Below are positions 25,838-35,411 of a stretch of DNA of 47,693 nt, piece after piece. Source of the stretch: Flavobacterium columnare NBRC 100251 = ATCC 23463 (GTDB lineage: Bacteria > Bacteroidota > Bacteroidia > Flavobacteriales > Flavobacteriaceae); NCBI RefSeq assembly GCF_002530675.1, contig NZ_PCMX01000063.1, positions 1-47,693 of the forward strand, given 5' to 3'. Position 1 is the first letter of the stretch. Every line of letters begins with the position of its first letter. Made by a program: the position numbers and the translations under genes. The notes under the pieces were generated by a model that did no database searches, was not told the origin of the DNA, and saw only the letters and a program-made list of their open reading frames with translations.

Positions 25838-26620
25838 TTAAACATCAATTTCTCCTTGAAAAACAAATTGAGCAGGCCCTGTTAATTGTATGTTTTTGTA
25901 TCCATTTTCACTTTTTTGAAATGCAATTTGCAATTGTCCTCCCTCTACTTGGATTGCTATTGTGTTTGAAGTTGCTTTTCCCAAATGATACATTGCTAAT
26001 GCTACTGCTGTAGCACCTGTACCACAAGAAAGGGTTTCATCTTCTACTCCTCGTTCATACGTTCGAATTGCAAAATTGTTTTCTCCTTTTTGAATTACAA
26101 AATTAATATTGCTTCCTTCTTGTCCATACAAATGGCTATAACGGATTTTTGCTCCTTCTTTTTTAACATCTAGCTGTTTTAATTCTTCTACTTCTTGTAC
26201 GTGATGGGGGGATCCTGTATTTAAAAAAACATATTCCGATTGTACTTGTACTGATGCTACATCTATCATTTGAAGTGAAACAAGATTTTCTTTTGTAATC
26301 CTTGCGTGATGTATCCCATCTACCGCAACAAAAGTGGTTGAATCCTGAATTACGCCCATTTTTTTAGCAAATGCCACAAGACATCTTCCTCCATTTCCAC
26401 ACATAGAACTCTCATTCCCGTCTGCATTGTAATACACCATCTTAAAATCTGTCGATTTGTCATTTTCTAATAACATCAACCCGTCAGCACCTATTCCAAA
26501 ACGTCTATCACAAAGGAATTTGATAAGTTTGGTATCATTTTTGGGAAAATTTAAATCACGATTATCTAGGATGATAAAATCGTTTCCCGTTCCTTGGTAT
26601 TTGTAAAATATGTGTTTCAT
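25838..26620 (-). CDS. dapF: Diaminopimelate epimerase
   Basis: 260 residues. The two catalytic cysteines are Cys74 in 'NESSMCGNGGRC' and Cys199 in 'EDETLSCGTGATA', and the N-terminus 'YKYQGTGNDFIILDNRD' is typical. It interconverts LL- and meso-diaminopimelate for peptidoglycan cross-linking and lysine synthesis, in keeping with its operon partner mltG. Length is normal. Confidence 0.97.
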   Translation of the reverse strand: MKHIFYKYQGTGNDFIILDNRDLNFPKNDTKLIKFLCDRRFGIGADGLMLLENDKSTDFKMVYYNADGNESSMCGNGGRCLVAFAKKMGVIQDSTTFVAVDGIHHARITKENLVSLQMIDVASVQVQSEYVFLNTGSPHHVQEVEELKQLDVKKEGAKIRYSHLYGQEGSNINFVIQKGENNFAIRTYERGVEDETLSCGTGATAVALAMYHLGKATSNTIAIQVEGGQLQIAFQKSENGYKNIQLTGPAQFVFQGEIDV

Positions 26621-26846
26621 TTGTTAAGAGTTATTTATTAGGAGGTATTTATAGATCAACTATTTTTATAAATTTTCTTTATTAATACCGATTTATGTAA
26701 CCTATATCTGATTTCTTCATAAACCTGCCAAAGATACAAAATATTAATAGGAAGTTAAAGATTGTTAAACGAGCGTTAAAGCTAAAAAATTCAAATAAGA
26801 AAATTATATTTTTACGTTTAAATCAAAACAAGAAAAAGAAGATGCC

Positions 26847-28232
26847 ATGAGAAAACTAAGTAGTTTATTTTTAATTTCAATACTAAGCGGTGCAACCACT
26901 TTAGGAGGTTACAAATTGTTTTTTGAAAACACTTCTGCAGCCTCTTCCTTATCTATTGCTCCAAATTATGCACGAGCTGTAAGTATGGGTGCTGAAAATA
27001 TAGATTTTACATCGGCCGCAGAAAAAGCTGTTCATACCGTTGTACACGTAAAAAACAAAACGGTTTATAATTTGCCTTCTGATCCTTTTATGGAATTTTT
27101 TTACGGGCATAGAGGTGGACAACAACAAACACAAGTGGGAACGGGTTCTGGAGTAATTATTAGCAAAGACGGCTATATTGTAACAAACAATCACGTAATT
27201 CAAAATGCAACCGAACTAGAGGTTACTTTAAATAACAACAAGACGTACAAAGCAAAATTAGTTGGTACTGATAGTAAAATGGATATTGCTTTATTAAAAA
27301 TTGAAGCTGAAGGCGATTTACCTGCTGCTACTTTTGGTAATTCCGAGCAAATAAAAGTTGGCGAATGGGTTTTAGCTGTTGGAAACCCTTATAACCTAAC
27401 ATCTACCGTTACAGCAGGTATTGTATCTGCTAAAGCACGTGATTTGAGTAACCAAGGAATTCAATCGTTTATTCAAACAGATGCTGCTGTAAATCCAGGT
27501 AATAGTGGCGGCGCATTAGTCAATACAAGAGGTGAACTCATAGGCATCAACACCATGATTTCATCTCCTACTGGAAGTTATACGGGATATTCTTTTGCTG
27601 TACCATCTAATCTAGCTCGGAAAATTGTAGAAGACCTAATGGAGTACGGGAATGTACAAAGAGCTGTTTTAGGTATCGAAGGTAGAGAATTGAATACCAC
27701 AGCAGCTAAAGAAGTAGGATCTAAGGAAACAACGGGTGTATACGTTGCTAAAGTTTCAAAAGGCACTGGCGCTGAAAAAGCGGGTATAAAATCAGGCGAT
27801 GTAATCAAAAAATTAGACGATAAAACAATCAATACATTTGCTGATTTAACTGCTTATATTAATACCAAAAGACCTAATGAAGAAGTAAAAGTAGGTTTTG
27901 TAAGAAATGGTAACCTACAAACTACTGTTGTAAAATTAGTAAAAAAAGAGTTGGTAAATTATGACCTAAAAGGATTAGAATTAGAAGATTTAGATGCTAA
28001 TGATAAAAAACGTTTCCGCTTAAGTTATGGTGTAAAAATAAAGGAAGTTACAAATGAAGAACTAGCCGATTATGCGGAACAACTAAAAGGTGGAATCATC
28101 TTAAAAGTAGACAACATAAAGGCTACCGATATAGAAACGGTTACACGAGTAATAGCAAAAAAGGGAGAAACTCAAAAAACTCAGATTGAAATGTTAACAA
28201 ATACAGGAGAACTATTGCGTTTCCTTTTGTAA
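26847..28232 (+). CDS. degP: HtrA/Do family periplasmic serine protease
   Basis: 461 residues with an N-terminal signal or anchor (residues 4-22). The trypsin-like domain has triad His116 ('TNNHVI'), Asp146 ('SKMDIALLKI') and Ser220 ('NPGNSGGAL'). PDZ1 is around 265-355 ('TGVYVAKVSKGTGAEKAGIKSGDVIKKLDDKTI') and a second, degenerate PDZ-like region follows to the end ('GGIILKVDNIKATDIETVTRVIAK'). It degrades misfolded envelope proteins. It has its own terminator and stands alone between dapF and gap. Confidence 0.95.
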   Translation: MRKLSSLFLISILSGATTLGGYKLFFENTSAASSLSIAPNYARAVSMGAENIDFTSAAEKAVHTVVHVKNKTVYNLPSDPFMEFFYGHRGGQQQTQVGTGSGVIISKDGYIVTNNHVIQNATELEVTLNNNKTYKAKLVGTDSKMDIALLKIEAEGDLPAATFGNSEQIKVGEWVLAVGNPYNLTSTVTAGIVSAKARDLSNQGIQSFIQTDAAVNPGNSGGALVNTRGELIGINTMISSPTGSYTGYSFAVPSNLARKIVEDLMEYGNVQRAVLGIEGRELNTTAAKEVGSKETTGVYVAKVSKGTGAEKAGIKSGDVIKKLDDKTINTFADLTAYINTKRPNEEVKVGFVRNGNLQTTVVKLVKKELVNYDLKGLELEDLDANDKKRFRLSYGVKIKEVTNEELADYAEQLKGGIILKVDNIKATDIETVTRVIAKKGETQKTQIEMLTNTGELLRFLL

Positions 28233-28256
28233 ATAGTCTTCTCTATTAACCATTGA

Positions 28257-28284
28257 AAACCAACGCTTGACCGTTGGTTTTTTT
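28257..28284 (+). terminator. Terminator of the HtrA gene
   Basis: The 9-bp stem aaaccaacg/cgttggttt is followed by a T-run, 25 bp past the stop. Confidence 0.8.
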
Positions 28285-28329
28285 ATTAAAAAAAATCAAA
28301 AAAAAGTTTAGCAAAAGATTTTAAATAAA

Positions 28330-28337
28330 TACTTTTG
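28330..28337 (+). promoter_or_regulatory. -7 element of gap
   Basis: TACTTTTG matches TANNTTTG exactly, 25 nt before the gap ATG. The -33 region (near 28306) is only weakly TTG-like. Confidence 0.6.
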
Positions 28338-28362
28338 CGGGGTCTAATTTTTATAAAAAGAA

Positions 28363-29808
28363 ATGAGCAATACAACTTATGAAAAAGAGTTAGCTTTTCA
28401 AGCTGACAGAAGAAAAGCAGCGGTTGAGTTTATCAAAATCGTAAGTGATTTATGGTATGACAAATCAATCGAAATGGTTTTATTCAGAAACCAATTACTA
28501 GATCGCAATGTAAGCGAAATCATGAATTTACATGATTACGCTGGAGAGTTCGTTCAAAAACCAATTAATATTTTTGATTCTGTAGAAATTTTAAGAGCTA
28601 TTCAAGCATTAGATCTACCTCCTTCTCGTTTAGATATTGGCAAATTAACTTATGAATTTCACTTAGAAGACAATAGGTATAACGATGCTACGAGTTTTGT
28701 AGTAGACAAATTGAAAGACGCTAAAGCTTCTGACGAAATTAAACCTAAAGACGTAGTTCTTTATGGGTTTGGTCGTATTGGTCGTTTGTTAGCCCGTGAA
28801 CTTTCTTCAAAAGTAGGAAAAGGTCAACAATTACGTTTACGAGCTATTGTAACCCGTGATAAAAATGATGCTGTTTTGTTAGAAAAACGTGCTTCTTTAT
28901 TACGTTATGATTCAGTTCATGGTGATTTCCAAGGTTCCGTAGAAGCTGATGCTGATAATAACACGCTAATCATTAATGGTGCTCCAGTACATATTATTAC
29001 AGCTAATTCTCCAGAAGAAATAGATTATACAAAATATGGTATTCAGGATGCCTTGGTAATTGATAATACAGGTGCATTTACAACAGAAGAAGCATTAAGT
29101 CGTCATTTGACTTCGGTAGGAGTTGAAAAAGTTTTATTAACAGCCCCTGGAAAAGGAGTTCCAAACATTGTTCATGGAGTAAACCACGAAGCGTATAATC
29201 CGGATGAAGTTAAAATTTGGTCAGCGGCTTCTTGTACTACGAACGCTATTACTCCTGTATTAGCTGCTATTGAAGAAACTTTAGGGGTAGAAAAAGGTCA
29301 CATTGAAACAATTCATGCTTACACCAATGACCAAAACTTGGTAGACAATATGCACAAAAAATACCGTCGTGGTCGTTCTGCTGCATTAAATATGGTTATC
29401 ACTGAAACAGGAGCAGGAAGCGCTGTTGCTAAAGCATTACCAAGTTTAGCAGGCAAATTAACTTCGAACGCAATTCGCGTACCAGTTCCAAACGGTTCAT
29501 TGGTGGTATTAAACCTTGAAGTAGGAAAAGCTACAAACCGTGAAGAACTAAACGGTATTATGAAAAAATATGCTTTAGAAGGTAAATTAGTAGAACAAAT
29601 CAAATATGAATTAAATAATGAACTTGTTTCATCTGATATCGTAGGAACATCGGCTCCTTCTATCTTTGATAGCAACGCTACTATTGTTTCTGCCGATGGT
29701 AAAAATGTAGTAATGTATGTATGGTATGATAACGAATATGGTTATAGCCATCAAGTAATTCGTTTAGCTAAATATATTGCTAAAGTAAGACGTTATACTT
29801 ATTATTAA
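28363..29808 (+). CDS. gap: Glyceraldehyde-3-phosphate dehydrogenase, long form
   Basis: 481 residues, about 140 longer than classical GAPDH. The NAD-binding motif 'YGFGRIGRLLARE' begins at residue 134, and the catalytic Cys291 is in 'SAASCTTNAITP'. 'TIHAYTNDQNLVDN' and 'WYDNEYGYSHQV' complete the catalytic domain. The first ~130 residues form an additional helical domain of unknown role ('EFIKIVSDLWYDKSIEMVLFRN'), a known form in Bacteroidetes and some other phyla. It catalyses oxidation of glyceraldehyde-3-phosphate in glycolysis or its reverse. Confidence 0.95.
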   Translation: MSNTTYEKELAFQADRRKAAVEFIKIVSDLWYDKSIEMVLFRNQLLDRNVSEIMNLHDYAGEFVQKPINIFDSVEILRAIQALDLPPSRLDIGKLTYEFHLEDNRYNDATSFVVDKLKDAKASDEIKPKDVVLYGFGRIGRLLARELSSKVGKGQQLRLRAIVTRDKNDAVLLEKRASLLRYDSVHGDFQGSVEADADNNTLIINGAPVHIITANSPEEIDYTKYGIQDALVIDNTGAFTTEEALSRHLTSVGVEKVLLTAPGKGVPNIVHGVNHEAYNPDEVKIWSAASCTTNAITPVLAAIEETLGVEKGHIETIHAYTNDQNLVDNMHKKYRRGRSAALNMVITETGAGSAVAKALPSLAGKLTSNAIRVPVPNGSLVVLNLEVGKATNREELNGIMKKYALEGKLVEQIKYELNNELVSSDIVGTSAPSIFDSNATIVSADGKNVVMYVWYDNEYGYSHQVIRLAKYIAKVRRYTYY

Positions 29809-29832
29809 TAGACAAACAAACAGAAAGTATAT

Positions 29833-29862
29833 AAAGCCGTTTCTAAAAGAGACGGCTTTTTT
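29833..29862 (+). terminator. Terminator of gap
   Basis: The 12-bp stem aaagccgtttct/agagacggcttt with a 3-nt loop and T-run follows 25 bp after the stop. Confidence 0.85.
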
Positions 29863-29899
29863 AATGCCATTTGGCTGATTATTATTATTTTAAAATTTT

Positions 29900-29907
29900 T
29901 AATTTTG
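29900..29907 (+). promoter_or_regulatory. -7 element of the esterase gene
   Basis: TAATTTTG matches TANNTTTG 29 nt before the ATG. A TTG at 29871 is 26 nt upstream, a little far for a standard -33. Confidence 0.45.
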
Positions 29908-29935
29908 AAAGCAGAATCAATCAAAAAAATAGAAA

Positions 29936-30790
29936 ATGAAAAAATTATTATTTCTGAGCTTTTTTTTCTATTCTTTAATAGCACAAGCTCAAAAGAATAC
30001 CTCAACTCTAACCTCTAAATCATTTCATTTAGGAATAGTCGATGAAATTGCATCTGGTGTTTTAAATGAAAAAAGAATCCTTAACATTTATCTTCCACAA
30101 GGCTATAACAAACAAGAACGCTATCCTGTGATTTATGTTTTAGATGGAAGTGCTGATGAAGATTTTATTCACATAGCAGGTTTAGTACAATACTTTACAT
30201 TTCCTTGGATTGAACGTATTCCTAAATCTATTGTGGTAGGAATTGCTAATACAGATCGCAAAAGAGATTTTACATCAACTCCTAATCAACAAATCGTGAA
30301 AGATCGTTATCCTACTTCAGGTGGGTCTGAAAAATTCATAGCATTTATAGAAAATGAATTACAGCCTTATATCTCCAAAAATTATACTACAACTAATGAT
30401 AAAACTATTATTGGTCAATCTTTAGGCGGTCTTTTAGCTACTGAAATTTTATTTAAAAAACCCCATTTATTTGATCAATATATTATTATTAGTCCTAGTT
30501 TGTGGTGGAATGATGGAGAGCTTTTAAAATTAAATCCTGATGTATTAAACGAAAATTTCCAACAAAATAAATCCATTTATATTGGCGTTGGAAAAGAAGG
30601 ACTAGGTCCTATTTTTGATAACCATGTAATGGAAGTAGATGCTAATTTACTTTTTGATAAAATAAAATATGGTAAATCTAAAACTGTAAAAGTTGTTTTT
30701 GACTATTTACCAGAGGAAGATCATGCAACAGTAACACATCCTGCTGTATTTAATGCTTTTAAGCTACTATATCCTAAAAAAAACCATTAA
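29936..30790 (+). CDS. Secreted alpha/beta hydrolase, esterase D / IroE type
   Basis: 284 residues with a Sec signal peptide ending 'IAQAQ'. The esterase fold is clear: 'ILNIYLPQGYNKQERYPVIYVLDG', 'VGIANTDRKRDFTSTP', the nucleophile elbow 'TIIGQSLGGLLATEIL' (Ser in GQSLG), and a C-terminal 'EEDHATVTHPAVFNAFKLLYP' with the catalytic His. It resembles Fes/IroE-type siderophore esterases and acyl esterases (PF00756). The natural substrate cannot be inferred. The GNAT gene starts 2 bp after its stop, so the two form an operon. Confidence 0.9.
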   Translation: MKKLLFLSFFFYSLIAQAQKNTSTLTSKSFHLGIVDEIASGVLNEKRILNIYLPQGYNKQERYPVIYVLDGSADEDFIHIAGLVQYFTFPWIERIPKSIVVGIANTDRKRDFTSTPNQQIVKDRYPTSGGSEKFIAFIENELQPYISKNYTTTNDKTIIGQSLGGLLATEILFKKPHLFDQYIIISPSLWWNDGELLKLNPDVLNENFQQNKSIYIGVGKEGLGPIFDNHVMEVDANLLFDKIKYGKSKTVKVVFDYLPEEDHATVTHPAVFNAFKLLYPKKNH

Positions 30791-30791
30791 G

Positions 30792-31325
30792 ATGAATTTA
30801 CAACCGCAATTAGAAAATGAAAATATTTTATTAGCTCCTCTAGGAGAAGAAGACCTTGGCGCATTGTATCATGTAGCATCAGATCCTTTAATTTGGGAAC
30901 AACACCCTAAAAAAGATCGTTATCAAATAGAGGTATTTGAAATATTTTTCAAGGAAGCTATTGATTCAAAAGGGGCTTTTAAAATTATTGATAAAAAAGA
31001 AAATAGAATAATAGGTAGCTCACGATATTATGATCTTAATCTAGAGGATAAAAGTGTATTAATAGGCTATACTTTTTTGAGTAGAGATTATTGGGGATCT
31101 CTATACAATTCTCAAATAAAGAAATTAATGCTAGATTATGCTTTTGAGTATTTAGAGAAAGTGTATTTTACGGTTGGTGCATCCAATATCCGTTCTCAAA
31201 AAGCAATTGAAAAAATTGGTGGCATAAAGAACAAGGAATTTTCTGTATTTTATGACAATCAACCGGAAGTTTTGAAATTTCAATATGTCATTCAAAAATC
31301 TATTTGGCTCAAAGATACTCAATAA
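30792..31325 (+). CDS. GNAT family N-acetyltransferase
   Basis: 177 residues starting 'MNLQPQLENENILLAPL', 2 bp after the esterase stop (an in-frame extension into the esterase is discarded). It has 'KENRIIGSSRYYDLNLEDKSVLIGYTFLSRDYWGSLYNSQIKKLMLDYAF' and 'FTVGASNIRSQKAIEKIGG', typical of RimJ-like acetyltransferases. Substrate unknown. A terminator hairpin follows. Confidence 0.85.
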   Translation: MNLQPQLENENILLAPLGEEDLGALYHVASDPLIWEQHPKKDRYQIEVFEIFFKEAIDSKGAFKIIDKKENRIIGSSRYYDLNLEDKSVLIGYTFLSRDYWGSLYNSQIKKLMLDYAFEYLEKVYFTVGASNIRSQKAIEKIGGIKNKEFSVFYDNQPEVLKFQYVIQKSIWLKDTQ

Positions 31326-31362
31326 TTAAAAATTCAAAGTACTGAATTACTCTAATAAAATT

Positions 31363-31410
31363 ATGGCATTTATACAACATTTTCAAAACGAAGTATAAAT
31401 GCCATTTTTT
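31363..31410 (+). terminator. Terminator after the GNAT gene
   Basis: The perfect 12-bp stem atggcatttata/tataaatgccat with a 19-nt loop and T-run ends the esterase-GNAT transcript. Confidence 0.75.
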
Positions 31411-31506
31411 GTAGGTTTTAAGAAATTTGTTTTTTCTAAGAAATAAAGTTTTTTCTCTCTACATAAAAGTAAAATTGGATAGATTTTACAACGACTTTAT
31501 GAATAT

Positions 31507-32565
31507 CTAAAAATTTATTTTCTTTTTTTCCATTATCATAGTTATCCCATAAGTAACAAGAAAAACGAAGATCATTAGTAAAATAGATTCATATACATTG
31601 CATTCTTTTTGTCCTAAGAAAGGTATTAGCCCTACTATTACAATCCATTGAATAGCATAAAAATTAGTAAGGTTTTTACTCAAAAAAGCTATAGGTTTAT
31701 AACTCTTTTCGGAGACATATTTAATTAGAATATCACAAATTTTCATCCATATAAGTACAAATCCTATATAGAGCATGATTCCTCCGATTCTAGTATGCCA
31801 ATAGTCCCCTAAATGATAATCAGGACTTCTATAAGTAATTATACTTCCTATTAAAAAAAGGAAAGTTCCTAAGTAAAAACTTTTCATCAAGACTTCTTTA
31901 TCTTCTTTATGCAAGAAATAGTGTCCCATTACATATCCTGTTAGAGGATATACTAACCATGGAAATAGAGGGAATGATACAGCATCACCCTTGTCACCCC
32001 AAAATAAGTCTAATATTCTATCTATAAAAGGATAACCTGTTTGAATACCCCATACATAAGTTGAACAACTCCCTATAAGCAGTATCAGAATTGCTATATA
32101 TTTTACAGGTACTTTATACCTGCTTAATAAAGTCATGATCAAATAGGATAATCCCGCAAATTGTAGTATATCAATAACTAAGAAGTTATTTAATATGTTC
32201 TGGATCATATCGCCTTCTTTTGAAATTTCTTCAACAGCTTCTGTCTTTACAAATAAAGAAACAATACCAAAAAAAATGGCAGGAATTAATAATCTAAAAA
32301 AATTAAGTTTATACCCTTTCAAAAAAATAGATCCACTTCTTTTTAATCTTGACATAAAATCAAAGTTCCTAGAATAGGAAAAAGAAAGTCCCATACTAAA
32401 CATAAAAACGGGAGCTGCTGGAGATTCGCCTAATAGGGTAATTATTTTTCCGAAATAGGTATCTTTTTCTATTGTCGATAAAGTATGTGTATTGAGGATA
32501 TGTACACAAACCATAAACACTGCTGCTAGTGCTTTGGCTAAATCAATAAATTTTAATCTTTTCAT
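31507..32565 (-). CDS. Multi-pass membrane acyltransferase-like protein (heparan-alpha-glucosaminide acetyltransferase / DUF1624 type)
   Basis: 352 residues with about ten transmembrane helices. The N-terminus 'RLKFIDLAKALAAVFMVCVHILN' and 'SPAAPVFMFSMGLSFSYSR' are the pattern of the HGSNAT/DUF1624 or acyltransferase-3 clan, in which the first-helix Asp and His ('FIDLAKALA...VCVHILN') are conserved. Members transfer acyl groups across the membrane onto glycans or lipids. The start codon overlaps the stop of the upstream secreted protein by 4 bp, so the two are translationally coupled and likely act together. Confidence 0.75.
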   Translation of the reverse strand: MKRLKFIDLAKALAAVFMVCVHILNTHTLSTIEKDTYFGKIITLLGESPAAPVFMFSMGLSFSYSRNFDFMSRLKRSGSIFLKGYKLNFFRLLIPAIFFGIVSLFVKTEAVEEISKEGDMIQNILNNFLVIDILQFAGLSYLIMTLLSRYKVPVKYIAILILLIGSCSTYVWGIQTGYPFIDRILDLFWGDKGDAVSFPLFPWLVYPLTGYVMGHYFLHKEDKEVLMKSFYLGTFLFLIGSIITYRSPDYHLGDYWHTRIGGIMLYIGFVLIWMKICDILIKYVSEKSYKPIAFLSKNLTNFYAIQWIVIVGLIPFLGQKECNVYESILLMIFVFLVTYGITMIMEKKKINF

Positions 32566-33698
32566 TTGATGTCTTTTAATTTGATTAATTTAATTTCATA
32601 ATCTAAACTATCCATTTTATAGTCTTTTTTGTTCTTTAAATATCTAAAGCTTAGCACGCCTGTGTTATATTGTCCTGTTTGAATAGCATTAACTAGGTTT
32701 AGTTTTTCTTTAGTAACATAAAACTTATAGTTGTTATTTTCGTCTAACATTAGATCTTCTTTCACTAATTGCACTTTATAAGTACTATAATCTGGTGTGG
32801 TATAAAAAGGAGAATAAAAAGTCCAAGAGAAATAATCTGAAATAGGCTGATTTTTAACTGTAACTTCTAGCGCTTCGTCGTCATTTAGTTTTACATAAAT
32901 ACCTTCATAAAATATATCTTTTGAGGGAAATAATGCGTTAGAATTTTTAGGATTCAACTTAACTTCTTGTTTTGAGGTATTAGGTGCCACACTTAGTGAA
33001 TTGGTCAGATCTATTGAATTTTCAACCAATCCTTCAAAGAAGTTAACAAAAGAAGCATTGGTATCAATCTTTTCTTCTTCATTCCCTATTTCTTTGGATG
33101 AATTTGGCGCAAGTTTATCTATAACAGGTGTTGTTTTGGTATCTTTTAATCTCTTATTATAATCCGAATAGTATTCTCTTAATATAATGATATAATCATC
33201 ATCGCTTATTTTTAACCAATTTTTTTTATCTCCTTGATTAGCCGCTGACAGGTTTATTTCATAATCTCCATTTGGGCTAATTTCCATTGCTTCAGAAGCA
33301 ATGCTTTCTGAAAGTAAATTATAGCCTTCATCTTGTTTATATACTTGTACTCCTATATAGAAGGCGTTTCCTAAATTTCCTTTTATGACATAATTGTTTT
33401 TACTTGAAATAAATGCAGAATAATAATTAGTAGAAGGGTTATCTCCTGCAACTTTACGATTTAGTCCAATCCAGTTTGTGAATTTAGGAATATTGGTGTC
33501 ATTATTTTCTAAATAGATTTCTTTACTTAATGATAGTGCGTCTGTTAGAAAAACGAATGACTCTTTTTTAACAGATTTGACTTTATGTTTTTTTACAAAT
33601 TTTTCTACTTTACTTAAGGTGTTGTCTATTTTTAAATTTTGTGCATTTAAATAATTTAAACCTATAAAAAACAGTACAATTAATCTCATATAATTCAT
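32562..33698 (-). CDS. Exported protein with DUF1214-like segment
   Basis: 378 residues with a signal peptide (ends 'LNAQN'). Around residues 85-200 the sequence reads like the DUF1214-containing family: 'YYSAFISSKNNYVIKGNLGNAF', then 'EINLSAANQGDKKNWLKISDDD' and 'IIILREYYSDYNKRL' (compare the family pattern of a nucleic-acid-free beta module with 'NWLPL...LLVRQYFYD'). The C-terminal half repeats beta-strand motifs ('WTFYSPFYTTPDYS'). Between them an acidic Ser/Thr/Glu-rich linker (~205-270) suggests two domains. Function unknown. It is coupled to the acyltransferase-like membrane protein downstream. Confidence 0.6.
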   Translation of the reverse strand: MNYMRLIVLFFIGLNYLNAQNLKIDNTLSKVEKFVKKHKVKSVKKESFVFLTDALSLSKEIYLENNDTNIPKFTNWIGLNRKVAGDNPSTNYYSAFISSKNNYVIKGNLGNAFYIGVQVYKQDEGYNLLSESIASEAMEISPNGDYEINLSAANQGDKKNWLKISDDDYIIILREYYSDYNKRLKDTKTTPVIDKLAPNSSKEIGNEEEKIDTNASFVNFFEGLVENSIDLTNSLSVAPNTSKQEVKLNPKNSNALFPSKDIFYEGIYVKLNDDEALEVTVKNQPISDYFSWTFYSPFYTTPDYSTYKVQLVKEDLMLDENNNYKFYVTKEKLNLVNAIQTGQYNTGVLSFRYLKNKKDYKMDSLDYEIKLIKLKDIK

Positions 33699-33944
33699 TT
33701 TATATATTTAAAAAGTGTTAGTTTAGTTATTTTCAAACGTTATTAAATCTTTTTTTTACAAACGGCTTAAAGAGATACGTTTATGTCTAAATTTGATTTG
33801 ATTGGTAATTCATAAAAAGGTGCGTTTAGTCGTAACCCTGATACAATAAAAAAGGTACACTAAGCTAATGAGCCTAGTATAAAAAATCTTTTATGAATTT
33901 AAAATTATTTATAACAGAATTGGTTCAATAGTTGAATGGTTCAA

Positions 33945-35261
33945 CTATTCATCTAGTAAAACGCGATTGATTTGAACAAATCTTTTAGCATAATAGGGCT
34001 CTTTAGTAGATGATATAATTACTCCTTGGCTAGTTGATGAATGAATAAATTTTATTTCATCCTCTATAACTTCAGTAATCATTCCTACATGCCCTACTCC
34101 TCTACCTCTTGTAGCAAAGAAAATTAAATCTCCTTTTTGGGCTTGACTTCTATCAATACGAACACCTGCTCGTTGTGCCATTTCTCTTGACGAACGGGGC
34201 AAAGTCATTTCTATATTTTTAAATGTAGCAAACATTAAACCAGAACAATCAAAACCTCCATTACCTGTAGATCCGCTACGGTATCGAGCGCCTATATTTT
34301 CAGAGGCTTTAGCAATTAATAGTTCTGCTCTAGACTTATTTTCTTCCGACAAAGGAGCTACTACTGTAATGGGCATTTCTGGTTGTACAGCTTCTGATTC
34401 AAGAATTAGTTCGTCTGTATTTTCCTCTTCTATTTGAGGTTTTATTTCTACAATTTTAATTTGTCCGTTTCTAGACAAAGTAGGCATTGTGTTTTCTGAG
34501 GATTTAGCTAATTCAACTTCTTTTCGAGTTCCCGTTTCTTTAGATGTTATTCCCTCTTTTGTTGGATTTTGATATTTTGTATCTACTGTTATTGAAACAT
34601 TTTCAGGTACTGATTTTGTTTTTATAATTAATTTATCACCTATCGCTAAATTATTTTTTACCTGAGGATTTAAGGATTCTAATTCGGTAATAGAAATACC
34701 ATATTTTCTTGAGATCCCGTACTTTGTTTCTTTTGCTTGAACTTCATGTATTAATTCTACTGTATTATTTAAATTAGGTAGAACTATTGGTTCTTGTACG
34801 TTTTTTGTTTCTTCTTTTTTGGCTTTTTTAGGTTTTTTAGGTTTTTCGGTCGTTAAATTGACTAAATCAGCATTTGCTGTTGGTATACTGATTTGTTCTC
34901 CTATTTTTAATCCTTGAGATTCAATGTTTGGATTTGCTTGTTTTATTTTTTCTATGGTTGTGTTGTACTTTTTGGAGAGACTATATAAAGTTTCTTTAGC
35001 CAACACCTCATGCCCTACCATAACAACCTGAATTTCTTTACTTTGCATTTTAGAAGTAGGTATTTCTAAAACCATATTCAGTTGTAATGTTTTTTTTGCT
35101 TTTGGATTCAGTTCTATGATTTCACTTTGCTTTACATTGTATTTTTGTGCAATACTATAAACTGATTCACCGCTCATTACTTTGTGCTTGATCTTTTCTT
35201 GTCCAAAAACACTGACTGAGAGCCATAAAAAACTATATATAACTTTTTTTTGAAAATTCAT
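33945..35261 (-). CDS. Secreted peptidoglycan hydrolase with three LysM repeats and an NlpC/P60 domain
   Basis: 438 residues. After a signal peptide ('FLWLSVSVFGQ') come three LysM modules at about 22-70 ('VMSGESVYSIAQKYN'), 82-128 ('VLAKETLYSLSKKYN') and 167-212 ('VQAKETKYGISRKYG'), with a Lys-rich linker after the second. The NlpC/P60 domain (~308-438) has catalytic Cys in 'GGFDCSGLM', His in 'GRGVGHVGMITEV' and the third polar residue in 'FIHSSTSQGV'. It binds and cleaves stem peptides in the cell wall. It borders the toxin island but is itself an ordinary Bacteroidetes gene. Confidence 0.93.
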   Translation of the reverse strand: MNFQKKVIYSFLWLSVSVFGQEKIKHKVMSGESVYSIAQKYNVKQSEIIELNPKAKKTLQLNMVLEIPTSKMQSKEIQVVMVGHEVLAKETLYSLSKKYNTTIEKIKQANPNIESQGLKIGEQISIPTANADLVNLTTEKPKKPKKAKKEETKNVQEPIVLPNLNNTVELIHEVQAKETKYGISRKYGISITELESLNPQVKNNLAIGDKLIIKTKSVPENVSITVDTKYQNPTKEGITSKETGTRKEVELAKSSENTMPTLSRNGQIKIVEIKPQIEEENTDELILESEAVQPEMPITVVAPLSEENKSRAELLIAKASENIGARYRSGSTGNGGFDCSGLMFATFKNIEMTLPRSSREMAQRAGVRIDRSQAQKGDLIFFATRGRGVGHVGMITEVIEDEIKFIHSSTSQGVIISSTKEPYYAKRFVQINRVLLDE

Positions 35262-35411
35262 TATTTAAATTTAGGTGTATTGATGGTTTCCCTTTTTTAT
35301 TCGTTTGGCAAGTTACATAATAAAAGTTGGTCTTTTTCTAAGATTTAACACTTTTTTAAAATTTAAAGACACTCCGTTTGTCTTTTAAGCATAATATCTG
35401 TACTCCAAGTT

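Noticed and set aside
33915..33950. Hairpin aatagttg/caactatt at the end of the LysM-NlpC gene
   Set aside because: It overlaps the stop codon and lacks a T-run on the minus strand, so a terminator call is not supported.
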